Source of the DNA: Heterocephalus glaber
Taxonomy: Eukaryota; Chordata; Mammalia; Rodentia; Bathyergidae
Assembly (NCBI RefSeq): GCF_000247695.1
Contig: NW_004624748.1
Coordinates: 4,626,842-4,690,841 of the forward strand
Reading direction: 5' to 3'
Length of the DNA: 64,000 bases
Part shown: piece by piece, positions 1-12,492 of the stretch
Layout: the number at the start of each line of letters is the position of its first letter
Numbering within the stretch: position 1 is the stretch's first letter
Notes under the pieces: model-generated
What the model was told of the DNA's origin: nothing
The model's database searches: none
The model's input: the letters and a program-made list of their open reading frames with translations, nothing else
Program-made: the position numbers and the translations under genes

Positions 1-3000
1 CACAAGAATATATATCCTTTTATGAATAGTAATTGAAATTTTGAAAGTGTATTTTATATTAAGTCAAATACACATTGTAAGAAAATGTTCATATAAAAAC
101 ATCTAAGACTTACAAACTCTATAGGACTGTAAATTTATATAAATAAGCAGTATAGTTGAGTATAAATTATGCTGTTTTGTATTGTGTTCATAACAATAAT
201 TGTGATCATTGAACCCGTATTCATTACCTTTTTTTCAAAGCTCTGTTTTCGATCATTTCTTGAAAATTTTCTAAGAGGTGCTGCCTATCCTCCAAAATTT
301 GATGTAATGAAATTTGTAGGATATCTCATTTCTGTTTTAAATGTCTTTATACCTAGAGTACCAGGAATAGTGGGGCTTGATTTTTATGATTGGCCTTTGT
401 TTTTGTATTTTAATTTTCATTCCCTTGTGTGACTGGGAGAGTGTTTACGGGTAGGGGGAAACTTTGGATTCCTCTGGACTGGTTAAGTGTACTTTTTTAG
501 AGCTTTAGTTTATGGGTGATGGGTGAAGATTATTTTGTTTAATAAGGCACAGTTTGAAAGAAGTGTTGAATTCCCTTAAGATACTTAAAGGTTTTGAACA
601 CACTATCACCCAAATAAAATCTACACCATTCAAAATATTTTCCCTATTATGTGATGCTGGGTAAATAAAGGAAGATTTTGGTGTTGTACTTGCAAACATG
701 TAGGTTTTAGTCCAAAGGATAAATTTTTTTAATGTTTATATGCGGTTAGTTATCTGTGTTTCTCTATAGAAATTGATACAGTAGTTCTAACTTGTTTTCT
801 GCTCTATTGTAAGGACCGAGAAAGTCATTACTACAGGAAAACAATGGTGGGGAATGATGCTGCTACAGTAGTTCATCTTTTCTTTAAAGCTAGATTTACA
901 TACTGTGGGGAGAGGGAACAAGAAAAGGTATCAGACTTATAATATTTCATTAGGCCTTACAGCTGTTTTTTTGTTAAATCCAAGTAAAAGTCTAATTTTA
1001 GACTTTTTTTAATGCTGTTGACTGGTCTTCATTGTATATTTCCAAAATGTAGCCTCGAGTGTTTGTATATAATACTGTGTATTTTCTAATCAGATTAATA
1101 TCAGTTTTAATGTTTATCAAGAACCACATCTAAGGATGAAAATTTCAGAGTAGCTTTCGCATTCTGGATTCCTTGTTTTGTGTACTACATTTTTGGTTTT
1201 GTTTTATGAAGGCATATGTAAATTTTTATTTCTATTTATTGGTTCCTAGTAACTATTCAGAATGTCACAAAATATTTTAATTATGAAATATCCGTCAGTT
1301 GGTTGAGTTTACAAAAAGAAAAAAAAATCACCAGAGACCATATTAGCTATTTCTTCTATGACACATAAGCTTTCACCAATTGGATTGTAAATTTAGTTTT
1401 GAAAAAGTCAGTTGTATTCTTAAACTATTACTGACTTAAAATGGTTTCTTGTCTTCCTTTTTTCCTTTTGTTTAGTGACAACTTCACATTGATTTCTTTT
1501 TTACCCTTTTTGGGAGAAAGATTAGTCTGATTATAACTAGAACACACATGTTAGGATTGTCAGAATATATGTGTAGTTTTGTCTCGTTTCTTTTTTTTTT
1601 TTTCAAACTGAGCAAACTTAGAAACACTGTGCTTTACAGCTAATTTTGGCACATAATTAGAAGTCTAAAACTGTGATTGCTGAAATTTTGTTGTCCCAAA
1701 TCTCATGAGGCCAAAGAAAATCAGTAATCAAATACTACTTTATTTCGAATAATGTTGAAAAGAAGATAAAGTGACAGCCGTTACATTAAAATGGAGATTG
1801 TTAGGCTAATAACATCATATTTAGAATAGCATATTACTAATATGTGTAACAACCTGATTGTATGTGCAAAAGACTGTAGATCTATAAATAGTGCTTTCTG
1901 GTAGAAAAATGACTTTTTTTTTACCCCATAGTGTTTGCTTGTTTCACTTTTGGTGTTTTTCTAGTAGTATTAAAGATGTTTTTAAGTGTCTTCCTTTTAA
2001 GAAACACAAAATAATGGAATTGACACTAAATACATATTTTGATTTTTTTCTTAATACTTTAGTCATAAGAAGTTTAATACACTTTTGTTTAATCCATCTT
2101 ATTTTCACTAGAGAATGTTTGCATTAGAAAGACTTGTAGTGGTTTCTAAATATTAATAATAAGCTGTGATTAGAGTTTTACTGTCTGAAGGCCTTTTAAT
2201 ACCACATGTTTATCATACCCATTTAGTTTAATATTTTTCTTATTTATATCCGGACCTCTTTTGTCATTATGTAGCGTTTTTTTTGTTTCCCTACTGTTTA
2301 AGAACTTACACTGCTACATTAAAAATTTAACATTTAGGATTTTTTCTGTATTTTTAAACAATATACCTTAATTTTCAGTGTGCTCAAAATGTAGAAAACT
2401 TTTAATTTTTAAAAAAATTATGCTATTTGAAATGGTATTTGTGAGATACATGATTGTGTGGTTTTTGTCATTAAGCTCAAATATTTGAGTTGGGAATAAA
2501 AGGGTTTTGGGTTTTGATTTTTTTGTTGTTGTTTGTTTTCCTAAGCCGTTCTTAAATAAAAGTGGAAAACTCAGAGCACTGTGTAATTTAAACCTTGGTT
2601 AAAAAATAAACCTTGGTAATTTATTATTTTTATATAGTTAATTGCTACTAAATCATTAAGATTCAGAAAGATGAAGTATATAAAAACAAAACACTTATCT
2701 ACTCAAATCTCACCTCCACTTGGAAACGTTAAAAAACTATTTGGTTCAGTAGCTATCCACTAGTTATCTGTAAATATTTTAATTATTTTAAAAAATCTGA
2801 AATTTTGATGTTACAACTGTAATGTGTTAAAATACTTGGAAATGTCCAAATATTCACTCAGGCTTGGTAAAAAATTAAAGTTGAAAATAATGGTAAGTTC
2901 TGTTATCATTAATTCATTTGATAATTTGAGGGAAAATGTAGTTAAATTTTGTCCCTATCCCTTGAGTAATTTTTTAAGCTTTGTGGACTTTGAGTTTTAG

Positions 3001-6000
3001 AGCACAAACTATAATCTGATTCTTTTTAAAGTCCCTTCTGCTGGTTCTCTACCTTCATACATGCATCCATGCTGCTTTGAAAACAAATGCCCTAAAGAGA
3101 AATGAAAGCAGAAACAAATTCTGATTTGTGTGAAGAGGCTTCGGATGACAAAGCATATCACAGGTGTTCCTCATTAAGTTATTTCTATTTTTGAAACATT
3201 ATTTTCACTGTTAGGGCTTCTTTGAGCATTGGCATCATTGGGGGCATTTTGTAGACTACTTCTGTGTTCAGGGATCAGCTGTGGAACTGCAGGAGACAAA
3301 TCTGTTGAGTGTCTTCATGCTATAATACATGACATTTTTATTGCAGGTTTTGACCTTTAAGAGAGCCAATTCTGGAAAACAACCAAACTTCTTTGATTGA
3401 ATACTCACATGCGTTGGAACATGATTAGGAGATTAAGGTATACTAATGAATTTTAAATGCATATAACTTTATATCTTTGCAGCAGAACTGGTCTTGACAA
3501 TTGGTAATGCTGAAACTTAGGTGAACTAAAATCACTAAGTAAAAAATTAATTAAAATAAATTATCCTGTGAAGTGGTCAAAACTGAGCTGTCTTGCTTAT
3601 TAAAACTAGGTTTTTTTTAATACAGTTGATCACAAATTGCATTACATCAACTCCAACTGAACAAATTTATTCCCAAGAGTATATACTTACTGTATAATAA
3701 TTTTTTCTCTTTTTTTCCCTTAAGGATGTTATCACAATGTGCTATGTAAAATAATTACATATATAGTGGACTTCATTTTATAAAATGAAGGATTTAAATC
3801 AAAAGGAATTTGGTTTTTGTTTATTTGACAGGTAGAGAGAGGTAGGTAGAGTCTACAAAGATAAGATTGAGAAAATTCTAAGAGAATATAAAGCATTACA
3901 AGTGGTGTCCTAACCAAAAGTGCCAATTTGGTTGAAACTGAAAAACCCACTTTCTGAAGCAGAAACTAATGTCTTACTCATAGATACTCTGATTAAAAAC
4001 ATTCAACTTGTTCATATCAAAAGTTGCTAGCTCTTCAATAATAAACTTGTAGAATCCCTGAAAAACCAATAACTTTTATTGTCTTAACCTCCAAAATACT
4101 TCACAGAATCATTTTTCTGGCATTTTTTTTATTATAGTTTCACTTGAAATTTTCAGTAGGTATTTAGCTACTATAATTTTTGTTTTCTAAATGACAATCT
4201 GATATAATGAAAATGAATGTTGAACAATTTTACTAAGTATAGCCAGTTAATTCTTTCACAGTGAAGTATTAATGGTAATATTTTTTAAAGATATTTCTTA
4301 GAGAATTGCTAAAATATAAGACTAATTTTTCTGTAAAATCTTTATCTAAAAATATTAAGATATGGAAAATCCCAAAGGTTTGTTTTTATAAGAAAAATTT
4401 TAAGTTAGACTTAAAAGTGAAGTATAATTATCATGATGGTAGAACTCCTTTTAACTTTAAACAATTTATTAGACAACCCAGGAATGTGAGTCTGTTACCA
4501 ATTGAGGCTAAATAAAATGTTAAAATTTAATAGAAACCTGGTACCTTTATAGATGTTCTGTTACTATTTTATTGGTGTCATTCTGTAAGGTGATTGTTTT
4601 AAGATAAATACACAGTATAGACTATCTTCGTAACTTTCATTGTAAAGTGTTGTAAAGATAGTAGTTTATCTTGAATAGGATGGAAATACCCTCTCCCCAA
4701 GTTAATCAGTGTTTTCCAAGTTAGAGAGTGTTTAAAGATGAAAATTGAAAAATATAGTTATCTGAGTATCTGGATTCACTTTATCACTTTCAATCCAGGT
4801 ATCTTTCACTTGGCCTTAATGAGTTAAATGAAGAAAAAGAAACACCATGAGTTATATTGTAAGTAAAAATATACAATCACAGAGTTGTTCCTGATTTATA
4901 GTTTATAACTTATGATGTCTGAGGGTATCCACAAACTTACTGTTTGAAAACAAATATTTAACATATGCATTGTCCTCTGTAGTTATGAAGTAGCTTGTAA
5001 ACTTCTAAAAATTTCACTTAGTAAATATTTAAAAGCATCAATACAGTTATTGTTTTCTTATATTTGTCATTTCTTACAATGTGAAATTAACCTAATTAAT
5101 AGTATGTACTATTGTCATAGGGTTGATAAAGGTTTTTATTGTTTTGTTTGATTTGGTTCCTTTTAATCAACCCTTAAGGTGCACTTTTGTAAGAATTTTG
5201 ACTTCTAAATTTGCAAATCTGATTATATCTAATTAAACCTTTAATTGTCCTTAAAATACAGTATATTGTCTTTCTATTTTATTAAAACACTTATCTTTAG
5301 GGTATTTAACATATATCTGAATGAAGGAACTTAATTTTTTTCATTAATTTGACTGATGTATAATACTAGATTAAAAGGACAACATATTTTAAGCAGATTT
5401 GTAAAGTATGGGAGTTTTCTTTGATAGAGGTTAGAATATTGCTGAAGATTTTTAAAATAACATACAATTAACTTTTAATAAAAAATTTTAAAATGTTTAT
5501 TTGAAGCAACTTTGTGCATGTGTGTGTGTTTTCTAGTCCTAATGTGTCAGAATTAGTGTTTTCTGATCAGTATTTTTCAAAAGGTAACATTTAATTACTT
5601 CAAGGGTTTTTAATTTTTATTAAATATTTTGAAGTAGAATTTCTCTTAGCACTGCAGACCACACTTGATATTTCATTAATATATTACTTGGGTTAGTTTT
5701 ATTTTCCTGTTTTCGTGGTTAGAATCACTTGGAGGGCAAACATGCAGTATGTTTTAAATGTGATTTCTGAAGCGGATTAATCCATTGCTATTTCTGAATA
5801 TCTACATTTTAAAAAATTCTTTAGTAATTATTCTTAATCTTTTCTACAATATAGCTTTCATACTAAATATGGGCAAAGTTATCTTGTGGTCTTCAAAAAT
5901 ACTGATTTTTAACATGTTACTGAATTGCTAAGCAAAAAAAAATACTTTTTCAATTTTGATAAAAATAAAAAAGTTGGTATTTTATTTTATAAAATATCTG

Positions 6001-6197
6001 ACTTTAAAATATTACTACAATTTCATTATTTTTAAAAAATAGGCTTTGTAACTAGGTATTACTGTTTAAGTTGCCAATTGTAGCCTATGCATGAGTTTAT
6101 GTGTCAAAATATGTTCACATTTTTCCTACTTTTATTTTTCTGAATCAAAAATTCCTTAAGTGGTGAATGGTGGCTTGCATTTAAATTTAAACATGAA
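1..6197. other. AT-rich non-coding block without recognisable SINEs
   Basis: I see no B1 or ID element, no L1 3' end and no convincing gene here; the short open frames are AT-rich and unlike any family I know. By position it should be DLEU2 intron, about 17-23 kb upstream of miR-15a. The absence of SINEs over 6 kb contrasts with the rest of the window, where one occurs about every kilobase. T-runs dominate the + strand. Confidence 0.5.
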
Positions 6198-6321
6198 AGC
6201 TGGGCATGGTGGTGCATGTCTCTAATCCCAGCACCAGAGAGGTTGAGGCAGGAGAATCACCCTGAGCTCCAGGCCAGCCTGAACTACATTGCAAGAGCCT
6301 CTCTCAAAAGAAAACAAAAAA
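6198..6321 (+). repeat. B1 SINE (7SL-derived)
   Basis: Starts with the 7SL/B1 head (gctgggcatggtggtgcatg), then the aatcccagcac and gaggcaggag blocks, and ends in an A-rich tail. Confidence 0.85.
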
Positions 6322-7461
6322 ATTAAAAATTAAATAAATTTAAACATGACTTACATTTAAAGTTGTAGGTCTTTAAGTACCATTACATTGTATTTAAAGG
6401 TAGTAATTTAACAGTCAGTATTTCTGTTTCTGTTACTCATCAGTTGATCCTGTGTGGTTACTAAGCTTTTAGCTCTGTATTGCACATTTAAAGAAGGTAA
6501 ATTGCAGTGGAAGTTTTTTTAATAGTTGGGATTTTTGCTAAATCTTTTGCTAATAGTGTCTGAAGTCAAACATATGGTTGTGATTAGATGTGTGGGACCT
6601 GGGAGGAAGCCAGGGGCATTTTATAAGCAAAATATTAATTTCATTTCTTGATTGGAATTTGAGCACTTTATTCCCTGGAGAGTAGCTAGAAAAGATACCC
6701 TCTTTATGCATTCACCCTTATAACTGGTTAAAACTCCTCAGAAACTTTTGATAAGTGAGCAGTTCAATCTTAGGAGCTGACAGTTATTGTGTCATTAATT
6801 TTTTTTCCTTTATGCCTACATTGCAGGTTCTCTTTCCAACCAAAATACTAATTTTGTCTTTTCTTCTGTGTTCACCCACTTTTTAAACAAAAATCACAAT
6901 TTTATCATATAGCGATATAAGCAGGCTTGGTCAGTAGGTTGGGCAGAACATTTTTTTTTTTTTCCTCTGTTTCATATACTTTTGTTAGCTTGCTACTTAA
7001 GAAGCAGGGGCAGCAGTAACAGTGAATAAATAAATATTACCACCACCTCTCTTTTTCTTGTCCCTTACAACTGGGAGCAGAGGGGCATGGTTACTGCTTG
7101 TCAGCTGTTCTTTAGAATACTATCAATATGCTGTAATGGTGGCCAAAGAAGCCTGTAGCCCTCTGTTTTTACAGACCAGGTTTAAAAGCCCCAACTGTCA
7201 GTTACTCATACAGTTTGGAGGACACTTTCGTTGACAGAAAGGTATTTTCTTCACGCTGTAGCATAAAGAAAATAGCAGGTGCTTATATTTCTTAGGCTAT
7301 TTTTTACTATAATCTATAGTTTTAATTCATTGGATTTTTATTTAGTTAATTCTACCTGTTAGAATGGGAAATTATTTTGTGGAATTATAAATGGCATGCT
7401 TCATGCTTTTCACTTTTAAGCTGATAGACTGAAAAAATTATTACTGATTAGCTGCTGATAC

Positions 7462-7550
7462 TAGTTCGAGACCATCCTGGGCAAGATAGTGAGTACAAAG
7501 CCAACCTGAACTACTTAGTGAAATCCTATCTCAAAAAATGAAAAACAAAA
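7462..7550 (+). repeat. B1 SINE, 3' fragment
   Basis: Only the right part of B1 is present (ttcgagaccatcctgggcaa, then a duplicated ccaacctgaactac block and a ctatctcaaaaaa tail). The left half is missing. Confidence 0.6.
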
Positions 7551-7609
7551 CAGGATACATATTTGGGAAAGAAAAGTAATGTTGACTATGGCTATACAAG
7601 AGTAGTTTA

Positions 7610-7612
<3 letters not shown>

Positions 7613-7649
<37 letters not shown>
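7613..7649 (+). repeat. (CA)n microsatellite
   Basis: About 18 uninterrupted CA units. Confidence 0.95.
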
Positions 7650-7651
<2 letters not shown>

Positions 7652-7689
7652 TTGGCCATATTCTGAGCCCATATTAACTTCACTTTTTT

Positions 7690-7766
7690 TCTTTGCACTG
7701 GGGATCGAACTTGGGTCCTTGCACTTGCATAGCAGGCGACGAAACCACTGAGCTAAATCCCCGGCC
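7690..7766 (-). repeat. ID SINE (tRNA-derived) with target-site duplication
   Basis: Reverse of the ID body: gggatcgaacttgggtcctt (B box side) to ctgagctaaatccccggcc (A box side). It is flanked by the direct repeat ttaacttcactttttt at 7674-7689 and 7767-7782, so it is a relatively recent insertion. Confidence 0.9.
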
Positions 7767-8234
7767 TTAACTTCACTTTTTTAACTTCATGTAAACAAGG
7801 CTGTTGATTTTGCTATAATTTTTAAAATCCTGTACTATTCAGTGCTGTAAATAAAACAAGGCAGGCCACAAGTGAAAATGTCTCCTATTTTTTCTCACTA
7901 TTAAACTATTTTCTCTATTACAGTAGTATGCCTACTGTTTCTCATTATTAAAATAATGTCACTTCAGATCATTCTAAATCTTTTGGAAATGAGCCTTTAT
8001 AATTTCAGATAATATACAAAAGTTCTCAATTTGTACAATTTGAATTTGTACAGATTTATATAACCTAAGTTCACATATTTTTCTCCTTATATGTAAATAA
8101 TTCCAATAGATTTTAGTTACAAGAAAGTGGATATTACACTTTTATTCTTATTTCATTTGTAGAACTGTTGGGAAACTACAAATAATATTCTTGTTTTAAT
8201 GTGTAAACTTAATATCCCAATTTTAAATCTAACA

Positions 8235-8400
8235 TTTCCCCTCCCCCAGTACTGAGGATTGAACTCAAAGCCTTCACACTGAGCTACATTCCCTACCCTT
8301 TAAAAAAATTTTATGTGGAGACAGAGTCACTAAGTTGCCCATGCTAGACTCAGACTTTAACCCTTCTGCCTCTGCCTCCTAGAGTGCTAGAATTATACGC
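8235..8400 (-). repeat. B1-dID dimeric SINE, diverged
   Basis: Reverse-oriented dimer. An ID-like monomer (agtactgaggattgaactca ... ctgagctacattccc) is followed by a B1 monomer (gagacagagtcactaagttg ... ctgcctcctagagtgctag). The 7SL+tRNA order is that of rodent B1-dID elements. Confidence 0.7.
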
Positions 8401-8449
8401 CTAGCATCAGTAGCATTATTTTTTTTATTGCTGATTATTTATTACTAAG

Positions 8450-8830
8450 AATAGTTTTAAATTTTATTAGTACATGTGTGTAGTGCATAATGTTTACATT
8501 ATTTGTGAGAAATTCGTTCATGTACATAACGTATCTTAATTCCTTTTCTATGGCCTTTCCTCCCTCCCCTATCTACTCATCTCTTGATCCCTTTGCTTTA
8601 TTTTTGGGTTTGTGTACATGTTTGCAGTACATAATGTTTACATTCCTTGTATAGAGTCGGTACATGTACATAACACATCCCCAATTCCTTTTTTCAACCT
8701 CTTTCCCTCTTCTTCCTACCCCGTCTCTATCTCGATCTCTTTTCCTTTGAGAAAGCTCTATGTCCCTACTTCCTATTTTATTTTGCCCTTTATTTTTACT
8801 TTGGGTTCTTTATTTTAAAAAGACATCCAT
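8450..8830 (-). repeat. Two L1 3' ends in tandem
   Basis: A block with a tacatgt, taatgtttacatt and catgtacataac core occurs twice (around 8470-8545 and 8616-8690). Each copy is followed by a pyrimidine-rich stretch. The layout is like the reverse of the L1 3' ends elsewhere in the window, for example 33955-34090. Confidence 0.45.
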
Positions 8831-9398
8831 AGTTTCTTCCTGTTTATCTTCATTAAAAATCATTCCTGATCACTCCTACTCTTAATGTTTTCTTTTACCA
8901 AGCATAGTAAACTACAAAATAGAAACAATACTCCTCTGGTATTACTACCTAAAGAGCTTTTGTCATAGTATGACCTTATTCATATGAAATAGTAAATGAG
9001 CCTGTAACTTATTTTGGCCTTGTGAAGTCAAGCATATTCAACCATAGATTGAGATTCCTTTTTCTTTTTTTTTTTTTTAAGTACATTGATGTAATTTAAC
9101 AGGTAACCCTAATTACTGTTACCTACTATAAAAACACTTTTTCCTCTATTAATTACCACTTAATGTCTATGGACTACCTGTACCAAAATAACCTAAAATA
9201 AAGAATTTATCTGGACTTGCTATATCAGAACCTCTGGAGTTGGGACTTTGGAATTTGTGGTTTTTACAACCTCTAAGAGATTTTTTTCTTTTTTGGAGGG
9301 AACACCACATGTGAGAAGCATTGTAAAAAATGAAATGGTGGAGTGTTGTTCCACACCAATAAATCATTCATATCTTTTGAATTTGTGTGTGTGTGTGT

Positions 9399-9437
<39 letters not shown>

Positions 9438-11028
9438 TTTTAGTCATCTTGGATCTATCTAAGCTCAGTGTCTATTTGGGAATCTTACCATTTCTGTAAC
9501 AAGTTATAGTTAAGTATTGGTGTTTTCCTTAATTCTCTGATGAAGAATCTAGTATCAAAGCTTTATTTTTATACAAGTGTCTTGGGCCAAATTTTAGTCT
9601 GGTCTGTTTGTTTGGAACATTCGTTATACCTGTGTTAGACAAACTTGATGAAAACAAGGAATTGATCATGTACAAATTTTTAAAATTTTCATCTAGATGG
9701 CAGCTGTTTTTCTTAAATATACTTTCAAATGAAGAAAGTATAGAAAGGGGAACTTTTCATATTCTTCTTGTTGGAGCGTTTGACAATATCCTAGTAAAGT
9801 TGAAGATACCTAGACTTGAAATGCTCTAGAAGAACTCAGACATGTTTTTAAAAATCTTATTTTTGGTAGCAAAATACTGAAAGCAATATAAATGTTAAGC
9901 AACAGGAAATGGTAAATTGGGACATAGTTTTGTGATAAACTGTATAGCTTTTAAAATGAGGGTTGTGTATTACTGACAGTCTTCAGCAAAAACAAAATCT
10001 TTGTAGGAAGGTAGTAGTATATTTATTTAAAAGATATGGATGGTATGATGCCATTTATACAAAGCTTGGTAGCAGTGATATGCAGTATAGTTTTAAATAC
10101 TTAAATTTGTAGTAATAGTGTAAAAACGTAGGATATAAACATCAAATTTAAGCATGCGATTGCATCTTCAGAAAGTGGAATGGGATCAGAGTATAGCACA
10201 TTAGAAACTACATGTGTAATTGTATTTCTTTAAGAAAAGAAAAGCAAAACAAGGAAGGCAGAATAGTAGAATTAGCTGGGTGGGGGTGCATGAATAGCAT
10301 ATAGAGATTCTTTTAGATTTCTTTTGATTTTTCAGTGAATTTTGAAATGAAAAGTATGCTGATGTGTGCGTGTGTGTGTGTAGAAAATATCCTGCAATAA
10401 AATATACACTGGAATGCTCCACTAAGAAGTTGGATGAATTTGTTCTATTCTTCCTGTTCTGTATCTTGTAAGTGGTTCTGTCACATGGTATAAACTACAA
10501 CTTATAATCATGGCTCACAGAAATCAAACACTCTAACCAACTCATTACTCAGATTACCTTTAAAATTTTTTTTATTTTTAAAAATGAGTTGTAATATTTC
10601 CTGCCGTTGCGTACTGGCTTTTAAACCTTCATACTCTTACAAATAAAGGACAACCATGGAAACAATTTATCGTGACCTTTTCATACACTCTGATTCAATT
10701 CCACAACTGTGTTTTCTTTTTTTAGTTGTAACATCATAATATAATCTTTTCATAGGCTTTTTGTGCATTTTAAACTTCATATTCATACTCTATACTGTAA
10801 TACAGTAGAATTCATGGAATTGGGCAGTACATGGCTTTCAGATTTTGCAAGTGTGTGTGAATGTATGTGTTTAAGAGAGTGAGAGAGAGAAAACAATATT
10901 GGGATGTAATCTTGAATTAATTAAAATATTTGCAGTTATATGATGTCCTCTAGAAGCACAGCATATTCCAAGTTAGACGTTGAAGTATGAGTTTTAGTTA
11001 CATTTTTTACTTCTGTTTCAGAAAGTAA
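8831..11028. other. Non-coding interval with TG repeats
   Basis: I see no gene here. It contains the long TG repeat annotated separately and a short TG run at about 10363-10381. The 73-aa open frame at 9608-9829 has no recognisable motif. Confidence 0.4.
9384..9436 (+). repeat. (TG)n microsatellite
   Basis: About 26 TG units with one TC interruption near 9403. Confidence 0.95.
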
Positions 11029-11044
11029 TACAAAAGCAAATTTT

Positions 11045-11130
11045 TGTGGGTTTTTTGGTACCAAAGATCGAACTTGGGTCCTTGTGCTTGCGAGGCAGGC
11101 GGCGGAACCACTGAGCTAAATCCCTGGCCC
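11045..11130 (-). repeat. ID SINE with target-site duplication
   Basis: Reverse ID body ending in ctgagctaaatccctggccc. The flanking repeat is tacaaaagcaaatttt at 11029-11044 and 11131-11146. Confidence 0.9.
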
Positions 11131-11617
11131 TACAAAAGCAAATTTTAAACAACTGCATTACAAGTAATGTAAATGCTGCTAGTGGCTGTTTATAATCTAT
11201 AGTTCTGTGATATATAAGGACCAGAAATAAATGATTGTTGACCTCAGGTTGAAAGTATTCTAACTTCCATGATCAAATGCTTAAAGTCTTCGCTCTTTAT
11301 CTTTTTCCTAGGTTTAATAATAAAATGAAGACCATAGTAAAACAGCCTCCTTCTTAGCCCAGCAATTCTTATTTTTGTGAGTATTAACTATCAACCCCAC
11401 TGCCATTGCTAGTTATTAATTTAATACAGTTTAGAGCTAATATTGCCTTGGGTAAGCTTTCTATTGGGGGAAGTATTTTATAGCTAGGCCCTATTATCTA
11501 TGAGTATGAGAATCAAAATTTTGAATTTTTTTCCTTCAAAGGCATTTGAATAGTGGTCTTTTTTGTTCTCATTAGTTGGGTTTATCAATCTTAGAGTTTT
11601 TATAAATTGAGAGTATA

Positions 11618-11748
11618 GAGGGATGTGGTTGCCACACACCTGTAATCCCAGCACTCTGGAGGCTGAGCCAAGAGGATCGCTGCAAGTTTGAGATCAGTCT
11701 GAACTGCATAGCAAGACCCTGTCTCTAAATAAATACATAGATAGATAC
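11618..11748 (+). repeat. B1 SINE
   Basis: Contains tgtaatcccagcactctgga, ggctgagccaagaggatcgc and a gcaagaccctgtctctaaat end. It lies just upstream of the U6 fragment. Confidence 0.8.
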
Positions 11749-11764
11749 TGTAGTATCCTTTCCA

Positions 11765-11797
11765 GTGCTCGCTTAGGCAGCACATACACTAAAATTC
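11765..11797 (+). pseudogene. U6 snRNA 5' fragment, retroposed
   Basis: The 33 nt match the 5' end of U6 spliceosomal RNA (gtgctcgctt, then ggcagcacat, then actaaaatt) with about two substitutions. The sequence stops after the aaaatt block, so the rest of U6 is missing. It is flanked by a 15-nt imperfect direct repeat (tagtatcctttccag at 11751-11765, tagtaacctctccag at 11798-11812, 13 of 15 identical), as expected from L1-mediated integration. It is not a functional U6 gene: the Sm site and 3' stem-loop are absent. Confidence 0.75.
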
Positions 11798-11859
11798 TAG
11801 TAACCTCTCCAGTTGAAGTCATTTTTTTTTACATTTCATTAGATATCACTTCAGCCTTT

Positions 11860-12492
11860 TTGCGAGGAGCTTTACATTTAGCTATTAAAACTTCAGGAGG
11901 TAGGAAAAACAAGAAAGCAATCCCTTTTCCTTCCTTTCATACATACAATGGACCCCCAAAATTGGCAGGGCTTACATCCATCCCTAGTGCAACTGTGAAT
12001 TGTGAAAAACCACACATTTCAGATATGATCAGAAAACTGCCTATAAATGCCTCTTTTTATAGTTTAAACCCTAAATATGGTATGTCTCTCACAGTTACAT
12101 AATTTAATAAAACACTGTGTTAATAAAACCTTAGAATGTGCAGGGCATTTTGCCACATCTTAGGGATCTTAGGGATTTAAGAAGAACAAAACCAAGAACA
12201 CTGGAGATAGCTACAGGTGGTACAGCAACCTGTTACCATGCAGGAATGTTGGTGCATCTGCCAGAGATGGGGAACAGGGCAGCAGCCAGTCAGCAACAAG
12301 GAGAACTGAATAATGGTCTCAGATTGGCTACTTGGAAATCTCCTGCCAAAAAAACAATTGTGGAGGATATTTGTGGTTTCTGCAAAATTGCTGGGGTTTC
12401 CATGAACAATTATTAGTTAGGTTCTAAGGGAAAATCCACGAAGGACTCAGCCCGCAAAATCTGAACCACAACTTCACAGGGTATACTGTACA
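11860..12492 (+). mobile_element. DNA transposon remnant, Tigger-like
   Basis: The 3' part (ggttctaagggaaaatccac, then gaaccacaacttcacagg, ending ggtatactgta) looks like the end of a TcMar-Tigger/pogo non-autonomous element. The upstream part, with open frames of 80 and 92 aa, is not recognisable as transposase. I infer one old element, but the family assignment is from memory and the left edge is unclear. Confidence 0.35.

Noticed and set aside
169..432. 87-aa open frame at the window start
   Set aside because: Hydrophobic because the DNA is T-rich; no family resemblance and no splice or promoter context.
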